Shown one piece after another: positions 1 through 6,022 of a stretch of 9,648 nt of DNA. Position numbers and translations under genes: made by a program. The stretch spans positions 1 through 9,648 of the forward strand of contig URHG01000060.1 of assembly GCA_900547555.1 (NCBI GenBank), written 5' to 3'. Source of the stretch: an uncultured Porphyromonadaceae bacterium (GTDB taxonomy: Bacteria; Bacteroidota; Bacteroidia; Bacteroidales; UBA11471). Each line of letters opens with the position of its first letter. Positions within the stretch are counted from its first letter, which is position 1. Under the pieces are notes generated by a model. That model was not told the DNA's origin, did not search any database, and was given only the letters and a program-made list of their open reading frames with translations.

Positions 1-41
1 GGTTTTGGAGACCAGTGCTCTACCAACTGAGCTAGACCCGT
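1..41 (-). tRNA. tRNA-Trp (anticodon CCA), 3' part cut off by the window edge
   Basis: On the minus strand the 5' acceptor strand ACGGGTC is followed by TA, a D-arm with GCTC/GAGC pairing, and an anticodon loop CTCCAAA carrying CCA, which reads the UGG tryptophan codon. The variable region, T-arm and 3' acceptor strand lie beyond base 1, so acceptor pairing cannot be checked. It lies 72 bases downstream of tuf on the same strand. In many bacteria secE, nusG and ribosomal protein genes follow here, but none is visible in this window. Confidence 0.93.
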
Positions 42-48
42 AAACATT

Positions 49-91
49 GGTAAGCCTCTCGTCCTATTTTAACAAGAATAAGAGGCCTACC
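49..91 (-). other. RNA hairpin between tuf and tRNA-Trp
   Basis: Arms 49-59 and 81-91 form an 11-bp stem around a 21-base loop. In minus-strand RNA every position pairs, with one G-U. In plus-strand RNA that position would be an A-C mismatch, so the structure fits the tuf/tRNA-Trp transcript. No T-run follows it in the minus direction, so it is a poor intrinsic terminator. It could be an RNase processing or stability element separating the tuf message from the tRNA-Trp precursor; that role is inferred. Confidence 0.55.
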
Positions 92-98
92 AGTTTTT

Positions 99-114
99 AT
101 CGATAATTATCGAT
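99..114. repeat. Perfect 16-bp palindrome touching the tuf stop codon
   Basis: Bases 99-114 read ATCGATAATTATCGAT, identical on both strands. The last base is part of the tuf TAA codon. As RNA it would fold into about six base pairs around a four-base loop, a weak AT-rich hairpin. It may be a mild 3'-end structure for tuf or a protein site. No function is recognised. Confidence 0.5.
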
Positions 115-1301
115 TAGTCGAGAATTTCGGTAATTTGTCCCGAACCTACGGTACGACCGCCTTCGCGGATAGCGAAACGAAGACCTATGCTGCAAGCTAC
201 CGGATAGATAAGCTCAACAGTGATAGTTACGTGGTCGCCCGGCATTACCATCTCGGTTCCTTCGGGGAGAGTGATCTCACCGGTTACATCGAGAGTACGG
301 ATATAGAACTGGGGACGATATTTGTTGTGGAACGGAGTATGACGACCACCTTCTTCTTTCTTCAAGATATACACTTGAGCTTTGAATTTCGAGTGAGGAG
401 TTACCTGACCCGGGTGGCAAATAACCATACCACGTTTGATTTCGTTTTTGTCGATACCACGAAGGAGGAGACCTACATTATCACCAGCTTCACCTTGATC
501 GAGAAGTTTGCGGAACATTTCCACACCGGTAACAACCGATTTTTTACCTTCTGCACCGAGACCGATGATTTGAACCTCATCACCTACTTTGATGACACCG
601 GTTTCGATACGACCGGTAGCAACAGTACCACGACCGGTAATCGAGAATACGTCCTCAACAGGCATCAAGAAAGGTTTATCTATATCACGCGGAGGCAGAG
701 GAATCCACGTATCTACGGCTTCCATCAGTTCCATAACTTTTTCCTCCCATTTGGGATCGCCATTGAGGGCTCCCAAAGCAGAACCACGGATAATAGGAGT
801 ATTATCGCCATCGTATTCATACGAAGAAAGAAGTTCTCTCATCTCCATTTCTACGAGTTCGAGCATCTCTTCATCGTCAACCATATCGCATTTGTTCATG
901 AAAACAACGATACGGGGAACGTTTACTTGGCGAGCCAAAAGAATGTGCTCACGGGTTTGGGGCATAGGACCATCGGTAGCAGCAACCACGATGATAGCAC
1001 CGTCCATCTGAGCAGCACCGGTAACCATGTTCTTAACGTAGTCGGCGTGACCCGGGCAGTCTACGTGAGCATAGTGACGATTAGCTGTTTCATACTCTAC
1101 GTGAGAAGTGTTGATCGTAATACCTCTTTCTTTTTCTTCAGGAGCATTGTCGATAGAATCGAAAGAGCGCATTTCGGAAAGACCTTTTTTTGCAAGTACA
1201 GTGGTAATGGCAGCGGTCAAAGTAGTTTTACCGTGGTCTACGTGACCAATGGTACCAATGTTTACGTGCGGCTTAGTCCGTTGAAACTGTTCTTTAGCCA
1301 T
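114..1301 (-). CDS. tuf: Translation elongation factor Tu (EF-Tu)
   Basis: EF-Tu is the cytoplasmic GTPase that carries aminoacyl-tRNA to the ribosomal A site. The 395-residue product has the full family length. The GTPase domain shows the P-loop GHVDHGKT (19-26), the switch I segment RGITINT (59-65), DCPGH (81-85, with catalytic His85), NKCD (136-139) and SAL (174-176). Beta-barrel domains 2 and 3 follow from about residue 205 to the C-terminal EILD. The start MAKEQFQRTKPHVN is the standard one; its upstream region is A/T-rich with no Shine-Dalgarno, as is usual in Bacteroidota. Three tRNA genes lie just upstream and tRNA-Trp downstream on the same strand, an arrangement like E. coli tufB, so co-transcription and tRNA processing are likely. 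The identity is certain. Confidence 0.99.
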   Translation of the reverse strand: MAKEQFQRTKPHVNIGTIGHVDHGKTTLTAAITTVLAKKGLSEMRSFDSIDNAPEEKERGITINTSHVEYETANRHYAHVDCPGHADYVKNMVTGAAQMDGAIIVVAATDGPMPQTREHILLARQVNVPRIVVFMNKCDMVDDEEMLELVEMEMRELLSSYEYDGDNTPIIRGSALGALNGDPKWEEKVMELMEAVDTWIPLPPRDIDKPFLMPVEDVFSITGRGTVATGRIETGVIKVGDEVQIIGLGAEGKKSVVTGVEMFRKLLDQGEAGDNVGLLLRGIDKNEIKRGMVICHPGQVTPHSKFKAQVYILKKEEGGRHTPFHNKYRPQFYIRTLDVTGEITLPEGTEMVMPGDHVTITVELIYPVACSIGLRFAIREGGRTVGSGQITEILD

Positions 1302-1355
1302 AATAATTATTTTTTTGATTAATGATTAGCTTTCTCTGTTGTGCTTTACACTTAG

Positions 1356-1427
<72 letters not shown>

Positions 1428-1437
1428 GTTTTTATTG

Positions 1438-1510
1438 AGCGGGAAACGGGACTCAAACCCGCGACCCTCAGCTTGGAAGGCTGATGCTCTATCGACTGAG
1501 CTACTCCCGC
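1438..1510 (-). tRNA. tRNA-Gly (anticodon TCC)
   Basis: The acceptor strands GCGGGAG/TTCCCGC pair along all seven positions with one G-U. The D-arm is GCTC/GAGC, the anticodon stem TCAGC/GCTGA with loop CTTCCAA (TCC, reading GGA/GGG), and the T-loop TTTGAGT. CCA is not encoded. It sits 10 bases from tRNA-Thr and 6 bases from tRNA-Tyr, so the three are almost certainly cut from one precursor. It corresponds to glyT of the E. coli tufB operon. Confidence 0.97.
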
Positions 1511-1516
1511 AATTTG

Positions 1517-1599
1517 TGGGCGAAGATGGATTCGAACCACCGAAGTCGTAAGACAGCAGATTTACAGTCTGCCCCATTTGGCCACTCTGGTATTCGCCC
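1517..1599 (-). tRNA. tRNA-Tyr (anticodon GTA), class II with long variable arm
   Basis: The acceptor strands GGGCGAA/TTCGCCC pair perfectly over seven positions, with discriminator A. The anticodon stem GCAGA/TCTGC holds the loop CTGTAAA (GTA, reading UAC/UAU). A long variable arm, as expected of bacterial tRNA-Tyr, precedes the T-loop TTCGAAT. It is the first tRNA of the tRNA-tuf unit. Its promoter should lie between 1600 and 1673, but I see no convincing TTTG/TAnnTTTG pair there. Confidence 0.97.
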
Positions 1600-1667
1600 T
1601 TTTTATTCATCTCACTGCGCCCAACAGAGAAAAAGAGACTTGGCGCTGCTCCTAAAAAATCAACGGG

Positions 1668-1727
1668 AAAAACATTTGCACCCGTTTCTATTACCCGAGG
1701 AGTTATCGGTGAGAAACGGGTGCAAAT
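1668..1727 (-). terminator. Strong hairpin, probable terminator of the rpsU-xerC-hpf unit
   Basis: Arms 1674-1689 and 1712-1727 form a perfect 16-bp stem around a 22-base loop. In the minus direction it starts 43 bases beyond the hpf stop and is followed directly by GTTTTT (1668-1673), so a rho-independent terminator for hpf is the simplest reading. It separates the hpf unit from the tRNA-tuf unit. The large loop is unusual for an intrinsic terminator, so some readthrough or a regulatory role is possible. Confidence 0.75.
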
Positions 1728-1770
1728 TTAGAGATAAATTTTAATTCACAAAAATATTTCGATGTTTTTT

Positions 1771-2073
1771 TTATTTGGCACGCGTTTTTTCTTTATTTTT
1801 CTGCAACTGGCGTACCAATGCATCCAATGCCAAATCTACCGCCTCCTCAAAAGTATCGGCGACTTTCGACGAGAAAATATCCTCAGCGCGAGGCACTAAG
1901 AGCTTTATTCCTGCCTCTTTGTTTTGAGATGTTTCGGGTTTAAGCACTTTCAGTGTTACTTCGGCTGCTAAAATATCATCGCAGTACCGATTGAGCTTCT
2001 CTATTTTTTTCTGTATGAAATTCTCGAGTTGTTCCGTTGCATCAAAATGAATGGACTGAATTCTAATTTCCAT
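1771..2073 (-). CDS. hpf: Short-form ribosome hibernation-promoting factor (HPF/RaiA family)
   Basis: The 100-residue protein starts MEIRIQSIHFDATEQL and ends KNKEKTRAK. It shows the beta-alpha-beta-beta-beta-alpha pattern of the S30AE family and a basic C-terminus. Family members bind the decoding region of the 30S subunit and store idle ribosomes in stationary phase. The length fits the short form, without the dimerising C-terminal domain of long HPF. I chose the ATG at 2073 because a strong Shine-Dalgarno sequence lies just before it; an in-frame ATG at 2121 would add 16 unrelated residues. The first 11 bases overlap the end of the recombinase gene, which suggests translational coupling. 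It is the only coding region here with a strong ribosome binding site. Confidence 0.95.
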   Translation of the reverse strand: MEIRIQSIHFDATEQLENFIQKKIEKLNRYCDDILAAEVTLKVLKPETSQNKEAGIKLLVPRAEDIFSSKVADTFEEAVDLALDALVRQLQKNKEKTRAK

Positions 2074-2971
2074 AATGACCTCCTTTTTTTGTGGCCCTAG
2101 GGTGGGCCTGTTTATAATCACGTTTCAATTCTTCAAAAGTTATATGAGTATATATTTGGGTTGAAGCGATAGATTGATGTCCCAACAATTCCTTGACACT
2201 ATTCAATCCGGCACCTCCGTTGAGCATGGCCGAAGCAAATGTATGCCGCAAAATATGGGGACTTTTACGGGCAAGCGTCGTTACCTCTCCCAAGCGACGG
2301 GCTACTAATCGATAAACAAACTGCACATAGAGAGGTTTGCCATCGTCTTTGACAAAAAAATTCGGAACCTCCATACCTACCGCAATCCTACGCATACGAC
2401 GATATGCCTCGATCTCATCTTTCAGCTCATTCCCGAAAGGTATGATACGCTGCTTATTTCTTTTACCGGTAACTTTGATTTGCATTGCCTGCGTATCGAC
2501 ATCCTTATCAAGCAAACCGACAAGTTCGGCCCGCCGTATTCCTGTCATATATAATATAGAGAGTATGAGCTTATCGCGCAAAGCAGAAAAATCATCGTCG
2601 GCCACCTTTTCATCGAGAAGCAAATCCATCTCTTCGGGCCTCACAAACGAAGGAAGCGATTTATGTATCTTGGGCAAAGTTATATCGCGCAGGGGAGAAT
2701 TTTCAACGACGCCCTGTTTCTGCAAATAGGCATAAAAAGTACGCAATGCCGAAAACTTCCGAGCCACAGTCCGAGAAGAATTACCTTCCTCGATAAGCAA
2801 TGCCGCCCAATTACGCACATGGTCTCGTTCCACAGCTTCGAGAAACACCGCTCCATCGAGTTGGGACAAATAATCCCGAAACTGTAATAAGTCCCGCCTA
2901 TAAGACAGAACGGTATGAGAGGAATAATTCTTCTCATACCGAACATATCTTAAAAATGCTTCTATCCACAT
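2063..2971 (-). CDS. xerC: XerC-type site-specific tyrosine recombinase
   Basis: This is a 302-residue tyrosine recombinase of the size of XerC/XerD, which resolve chromosome dimers at dif during division. The N-terminal SAM-like core-binding domain covers about residues 1-90. The catalytic domain holds all expected residues: Arg146 (TGIRRAEL), Lys170 (VTGKRNKQR), His239 and Arg242 (PHILRH), His265 (LLGHQS) and nucleophile Tyr274 (QIYTHI). Their spacing matches E. coli XerD closely. Neighbours are rpsU upstream and hpf downstream, a core-genome setting that argues against a phage or conjugative integrase. XerC versus XerD cannot be settled without comparing the genome's other copies. No Shine-Dalgarno is seen, and a possible promoter lies at 3002-3033. 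Confidence 0.88.
   Translation of the reverse strand: MWIEAFLRYVRYEKNYSSHTVLSYRRDLLQFRDYLSQLDGAVFLEAVERDHVRNWAALLIEEGNSSRTVARKFSALRTFYAYLQKQGVVENSPLRDITLPKIHKSLPSFVRPEEMDLLLDEKVADDDFSALRDKLILSILYMTGIRRAELVGLLDKDVDTQAMQIKVTGKRNKQRIIPFGNELKDEIEAYRRMRRIAVGMEVPNFFVKDDGKPLYVQFVYRLVARRLGEVTTLARKSPHILRHTFASAMLNGGAGLNSVKELLGHQSIASTQIYTHITFEELKRDYKQAHPRATKKGGHYGN
2078..2086 (-). promoter_or_regulatory. Strong Shine-Dalgarno sequence of hpf
   Basis: In minus-strand RNA the sequence AAAGGAGGU ends four bases before the hpf ATG and matches nine bases of the usual anti-Shine-Dalgarno at the 16S rRNA 3' end. It lies inside the last codons of the upstream recombinase gene, where it encodes part of its KKGG segment. 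None of the other eight protein genes here has a comparable site, and Bacteroidota genes rarely do. It fixes the hpf start. Confidence 0.9.
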
Positions 2972-3001
2972 ACTCGCAGACTCTTTATCATTGTTGAGCT
3001 A

Positions 3002-3033
3002 CGAATATAGCGAATAGTTTTGAAATTTCCAAT
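3002..3033 (-). promoter_or_regulatory. Possible internal promoter for the recombinase gene and hpf
   Basis: On the minus strand ATTG (3030-3033), a 20-base spacer and TATATTCG (3002-3009) resemble the Bacteroides pattern TTTG, about 20 bases, TAnnTTTG, with one mismatch in each box. The start codon is 30 bases downstream of the -7 box. If active, it would let the recombinase gene and hpf be transcribed independently of rpsU. Confidence 0.45.
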
Positions 3034-3090
3034 AGTTTGGTCGGTATTTTTCAATCACCGCACCACTTCGAAAAAAGATTTACCTTGTTA

Positions 3091-3282
3091 TCAATCCTCT
3101 GCCTGTTGCATTTTCTGCACGTAAACGGCACGCATCATTTTCTTGCGATTTGCAACAGAGGGTTTTTCAAATGCTTGACGACTTCTCAATTCTTTGATAA
3201 CGCCGGTTTTCTCAAATTTTCTTTTGAATTTTTTGAGTGCTTTTTCGATGTTTTCGCCTTCTTTTACAGGTACTACTATCAT
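3091..3282 (-). CDS. rpsU: 30S ribosomal protein bS21
   Basis: The 63-residue, strongly basic product begins MIVVPVKEGENIEKALKKFK and carries a helical, Lys/Arg-rich body (FEKTGVIKELRSR, ANRKKMMRA). This is typical of bS21, which binds the 30S platform near the 3' end of 16S rRNA. In Bacteroidota, ribosome structures place bS21 with bS6 and bS18 around the anti-Shine-Dalgarno, helping hide it. The ATG at 3282 is chosen because it gives the conserved N-terminus; an in-frame ATG at 3354 would lie inside the promoter. A good promoter lies just upstream (3324-3355). The next gene starts 119 bases downstream on the same strand, with no terminator between them. Confidence 0.97.
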   Translation of the reverse strand: MIVVPVKEGENIEKALKKFKRKFEKTGVIKELRSRQAFEKPSVANRKKMMRAVYVQKMQQAED

Positions 3283-3323
3283 ATTTTTTGTCTTTTTAAT
3301 GTTTCCTTCTACAAATTGCGAGG

Positions 3324-3355
3324 CAAAATTAAAACATTGTTTCCTGATAAACAAA
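3324..3355 (-). promoter_or_regulatory. Promoter of rpsU
   Basis: On the minus strand TTTG (3352-3355), a spacer of exactly 20 bases and TAATTTTG (3324-3331) match the Bacteroides sigma-ABfr consensus with no mismatch. Transcription should begin a few bases downstream, leaving an A-rich leader of roughly 30-40 bases before the ATG at 3282. Confidence 0.8.
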
Positions 3356-3555
3356 CCTTTTACCGATATTTTTTCTCTCTAAAAGAGTTTTTTACACGAC
3401 CGAGCATAACTCAAAAGAGAATAAATCCCGAATAAACCGAATATATTCCCGCGCTTTCTTTTTATAAAAGAGTAGGCAAAAGCGATATTATTTCGCCATA
3501 TTTGCAGAATACAAGAGGCGGTTCAGCATAGACCAATCTGAAAACTCTGTTTTCA

Positions 3556-3587
3556 TTTGCCTCTGCATTCTCCTTTTAGTATATTTG
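3556..3587 (+). promoter_or_regulatory. Promoter of the aminopeptidase-carbonic anhydrase unit
   Basis: TTTG (3556-3559), a 20-base spacer and TATATTTG (3580-3587) match the Bacteroides consensus fully. The ATG at 3613 is 25 bases beyond the -7 box, giving a leader of about 20 bases. Confidence 0.8.
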
Positions 3588-3612
3588 CGCATAAACAGAA
3601 AATTATATCAGA

Positions 3613-5400
3613 ATGGAAACAAATGAATATCTTTCCCGCATAGCGGCATTGCGCCAACACATGAGTGCAGCCGGAGTCGATGCTTTTATCATACCGAGCG
3701 CCGACCCCCACCAAAGCGAATATCCGGCCGACCGATGGAAATCAAGAACATGGATCTCCGGATTTACAGGTTCTGCCGGGACAGCTGTCATCACATCCTC
3801 TACCGGTGGTGTATGGACCGACTCCCGATACTTCTTGCAGGCAGCCGACGAACTAAAAGTTTCGGGACTCCAACTCTTCAAAGAGGGACTACCCGAAACT
3901 CCTTCTTTACAAGATTGGCTGGCCGATTCATTGCCGACCGGAGCCACGATCGCCATCGACGGGACGACCTGCTCATATACCGAAGGGGAACGGTTGAAAG
4001 CATTTTTCTCATCGAAAGGATTTCTCTTCAAAACGGACTTCGCACCGTTCGACAAAATTTGGGAAAACCGACCGGAAGTACCTACCGGACAAGCATTTGT
4101 TTATCCGACAGAATACAGTGGAAAAAGTTTTCAGGAAAAATGGAACGATGTATTGCGCGCCATCGCAGGGAAAGGCGCAAATGCCATTCTCATTTGCGCT
4201 CTCGATGAATTGGCATGGTTGCTCAATATCCGAGGTAACGACGTAACATACAATCCTGTGGCCGTAGGCTTTGCCTATTTCTCGACATCATACCGTATTT
4301 TGTTCATGAACGACGGTAAAATTTCTAACGAACTGGCTGCCTATCTCAATGAGAACGGGATAGAACAGAGACCATACAACGATATTTACAAATTCTTGCA
4401 AGAGCTATCCGCCGAGGAACAAATCTTCATAGACCCCAACAAAACCAATTATAAACTGGTAAATATACTGTCGTCCAAAAACAAAACCATTTTGGGTGCT
4501 TCTCCGGTTACATGGCTGAAAAGCATCAAAAACGAAACAGAAATGAAGGGTCGGCGCGCAGCTATGGTACGTGACGGAGCCGCTATGGTACAGTTTCTTT
4601 ATTGGCTCGACACGCATATCGGGAAAGAGAATATTACCGAACTCGACATTGCCGAAAAATTGCGTGAATTCCGAGGCAGACAAGCCCTGTACAAAGGTGA
4701 GAGTTTCGGTACAATAGCCGGCTATCGGGAACATGGTGCTATCGTGCATTATAGTGCTACTCCCGAAAGCAACAGCCAGTTGAAACCCGAAGGATTCGTA
4801 CTCGTCGACTCGGGCGCCCAATATCTCGACGGGACGACCGACATAACCCGTACCATCGTTCTGGGGCCGCTCACCGACGAAGAAATACGAGACTACACAC
4901 TCGTATTGAAAGGTCATATAAGTATTGCCACCTGTATTTTCCCGCAAGGCACGCGCGGCGATCAAATCGACATTCTCGCCCGGCGCAACCTGTGGAATGT
5001 ATTCCGCAATTACCTGCACGGAACGGGACATGGCGTAGGACATTTCCTCAATGTGCATGAAGGCCCGCAGAACATACGTCTTGAACAAAACAATACACCG
5101 CTTACCCCGGGAATGGTTACTTCCAACGAACCGGGCGTATATTTGGCGGGGAAATACGGAATCAGAACCGAAAACCTCACTTGTGTCGTAGAAGCCGGAG
5201 AAAGCGAGTTCGGAAAATTCTTCCGGTTCGAGACCTTAACCCTTTGCCCCATCGACAAACGAGCCATAGACCGCACCCTATTGACTCAGGAAGAAATCGA
5301 GTGGCTCAATGATTATCATCGCGAGGTTTACGACCGCATAAGCCCGCTACTCGACGAGACCCACAAGACATGGCTGCAAAATGCAACCGCACCTCTATAA
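3613..5400 (+). CDS. pepP: Xaa-Pro aminopeptidase (M24B), three-domain type
   Basis: This cytoplasmic metallopeptidase removes an N-terminal residue preceding proline. At 595 residues it has the three-domain layout of eukaryotic aminopeptidase P1 (XPNPEP1), longer than E. coli PepP. Two creatinase-like N-terminal domains (about 5-300, with GFTGSAGTAVI at 50-60) precede a pita-bread catalytic domain (about 310-545) and the short C-terminal region of this subgroup. All metal ligands are visible: Asp399 (VDSG), Asp410 (TTDITRT), His473 (TGHGVGH), Glu506 (NEPGVY) and Glu520 (RTENL). Catalytic-site His379 (IVHYS) and His482 (NVHEGP) are also present, with spacing matching human XPNPEP1. No signal peptide is seen. 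It is the first gene of a two-gene unit and probably serves peptide turnover. Confidence 0.96.
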   Translation: METNEYLSRIAALRQHMSAAGVDAFIIPSADPHQSEYPADRWKSRTWISGFTGSAGTAVITSSTGGVWTDSRYFLQAADELKVSGLQLFKEGLPETPSLQDWLADSLPTGATIAIDGTTCSYTEGERLKAFFSSKGFLFKTDFAPFDKIWENRPEVPTGQAFVYPTEYSGKSFQEKWNDVLRAIAGKGANAILICALDELAWLLNIRGNDVTYNPVAVGFAYFSTSYRILFMNDGKISNELAAYLNENGIEQRPYNDIYKFLQELSAEEQIFIDPNKTNYKLVNILSSKNKTILGASPVTWLKSIKNETEMKGRRAAMVRDGAAMVQFLYWLDTHIGKENITELDIAEKLREFRGRQALYKGESFGTIAGYREHGAIVHYSATPESNSQLKPEGFVLVDSGAQYLDGTTDITRTIVLGPLTDEEIRDYTLVLKGHISIATCIFPQGTRGDQIDILARRNLWNVFRNYLHGTGHGVGHFLNVHEGPQNIRLEQNNTPLTPGMVTSNEPGVYLAGKYGIRTENLTCVVEAGESEFGKFFRFETLTLCPIDKRAIDRTLLTQEEIEWLNDYHREVYDRISPLLDETHKTWLQNATAPL

Positions 5401-5422
5401 CCTACCATAAAGAGACAACAAC

Positions 5423-5944
5423 ATGGCTTTGATACGCAAAGTAAGGGGTTTTAGCCCCAAAACAGGAAGAAATTGCTTTCTCGCCGAAACCGCCGTCCTC
5501 ATCGGAGACATAACGATAGGCGATGAATGCAGCATCTGGTACAATACGGTGCTGCGCGGAGACGTGAATACCATAACAATCGGTAATCGGGTGAACATAC
5601 AAGACGGTTCGGTACTACACACGCTTTACGAAAAATCTGTCATCGAAATAGGCGACGATGTATCGATAGGACACAATGTTACCGTACACGGTGCCAAGAT
5701 TTGCGACGGTGCACTTGTCGGCATGGGAGCTGTCATTCTCGATCACGCCGTCGTAGGTGAAGGGGCTATCGTGGCGGCCGGCTCGGTCGTCCTGAGCAAA
5801 ACGGTCATCGGTGCCGGAGAATTATGGGGCGGAACTCCGGCAAAATTCATCAAAAAGGTTGATCCCGAACAATCGAAAGAATTGAATCAGAAAATCGCCC
5901 GCAATTACCTTATGTACTCCGGCTGGTACGAAGAAAACGAATAA
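5423..5944 (+). CDS. Gamma-class carbonic anhydrase-like hexapeptide-repeat protein
   Basis: The 173-residue protein is a left-handed beta-helix of imperfect hexapeptide repeats (about 22-130), followed by a C-terminal helix (150-165) that packs on the helix in family trimers. The gamma carbonic anhydrase metal ligands are present: His66 (SVLHT), His84 (SIGHN) and His89 (TVHGA). Arg45 and Asp47 (LRGDVN) match conserved structural residues. It belongs to the YrdA/CaiE-like branch and lacks the acidic loop of Methanosarcina Cam, so true CO2 hydration activity is unproven. It could instead be an acyl-transferase relative. It starts 22 bases after the aminopeptidase stop and is surely co-transcribed with it. 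A strong hairpin follows its stop. Confidence 0.92.
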   Translation: MALIRKVRGFSPKTGRNCFLAETAVLIGDITIGDECSIWYNTVLRGDVNTITIGNRVNIQDGSVLHTLYEKSVIEIGDDVSIGHNVTVHGAKICDGALVGMGAVILDHAVVGEGAIVAAGSVVLSKTVIGAGELWGGTPAKFIKKVDPEQSKELNQKIARNYLMYSGWYEENE

Positions 5945-5957
5945 AAAACTCTATATG

Positions 5958-5994
5958 GTCAATGAGGGGCGGTAAATCACCGCCCCTCATTGAC
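5958..5994. terminator. Perfect 16-bp hairpin after the carbonic anhydrase-like gene
   Basis: Arms 5958-5973 and 5979-5994 pair perfectly around the five-base loop AAATC, giving a very stable GC-rich stem. It lies 13 bases after the carbonic anhydrase-like stop. In the plus direction no clear T-run follows, only TTCCCCCTATTTTA. In the minus direction a TTTTTT run lies about ten bases beyond it. It may end plus transcription imperfectly, stabilise the upstream message, or terminate antisense transcripts arriving from radC. Confidence 0.7.
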
Positions 5995-6022
5995 TTCCCC
6001 CTATTTTACAGACACAAATTTC

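Larger units (their letters stand above)
3283..3612. other. Divergent intergenic region between rpsU and the aminopeptidase gene
   Basis: These 330 bases are AT-rich and hold one good Bacteroides-type promoter near each end: 3324-3355 for rpsU on minus and 3556-3587 for the aminopeptidase gene on plus. Between them (3356-3555) I see no tRNA, riboswitch or credible coding region. A CATATTTGC stretch near 3513 resembles a -7 box but lacks a partner at the right distance. Confidence 0.7.

Noticed and set aside
135..1322. A 395-codon open frame on the plus strand opposite tuf
   Set aside because: It mirrors a certain EF-Tu gene. Long antisense frames arise from the strong codon bias of tuf, and the product has no recognisable domain.
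2074..2121. Upstream in-frame ATG of hpf at 2121
   Set aside because: It lies inside the recombinase gene and adds 16 residues not seen in the family, and the strong Shine-Dalgarno points to the ATG at 2073.
3038..3065. Imperfect hairpin between rpsU and the recombinase gene
   Set aside because: The eight-bp stem has a bulge and no T-run follows in either direction, so it is not a convincing terminator.
3037..3435. A 132-codon plus-strand frame opposite rpsU and its promoter
   Set aside because: It runs antisense to rpsU, has a Phe-rich composition caused by the A-rich opposite strand, and no credible start region.
5990..6022. TTG start that would lengthen the acetyltransferase
   Set aside because: The TTG sits in the right arm of the 5958-5994 hairpin, and the extra 11 residues are not needed for the GNAT fold.
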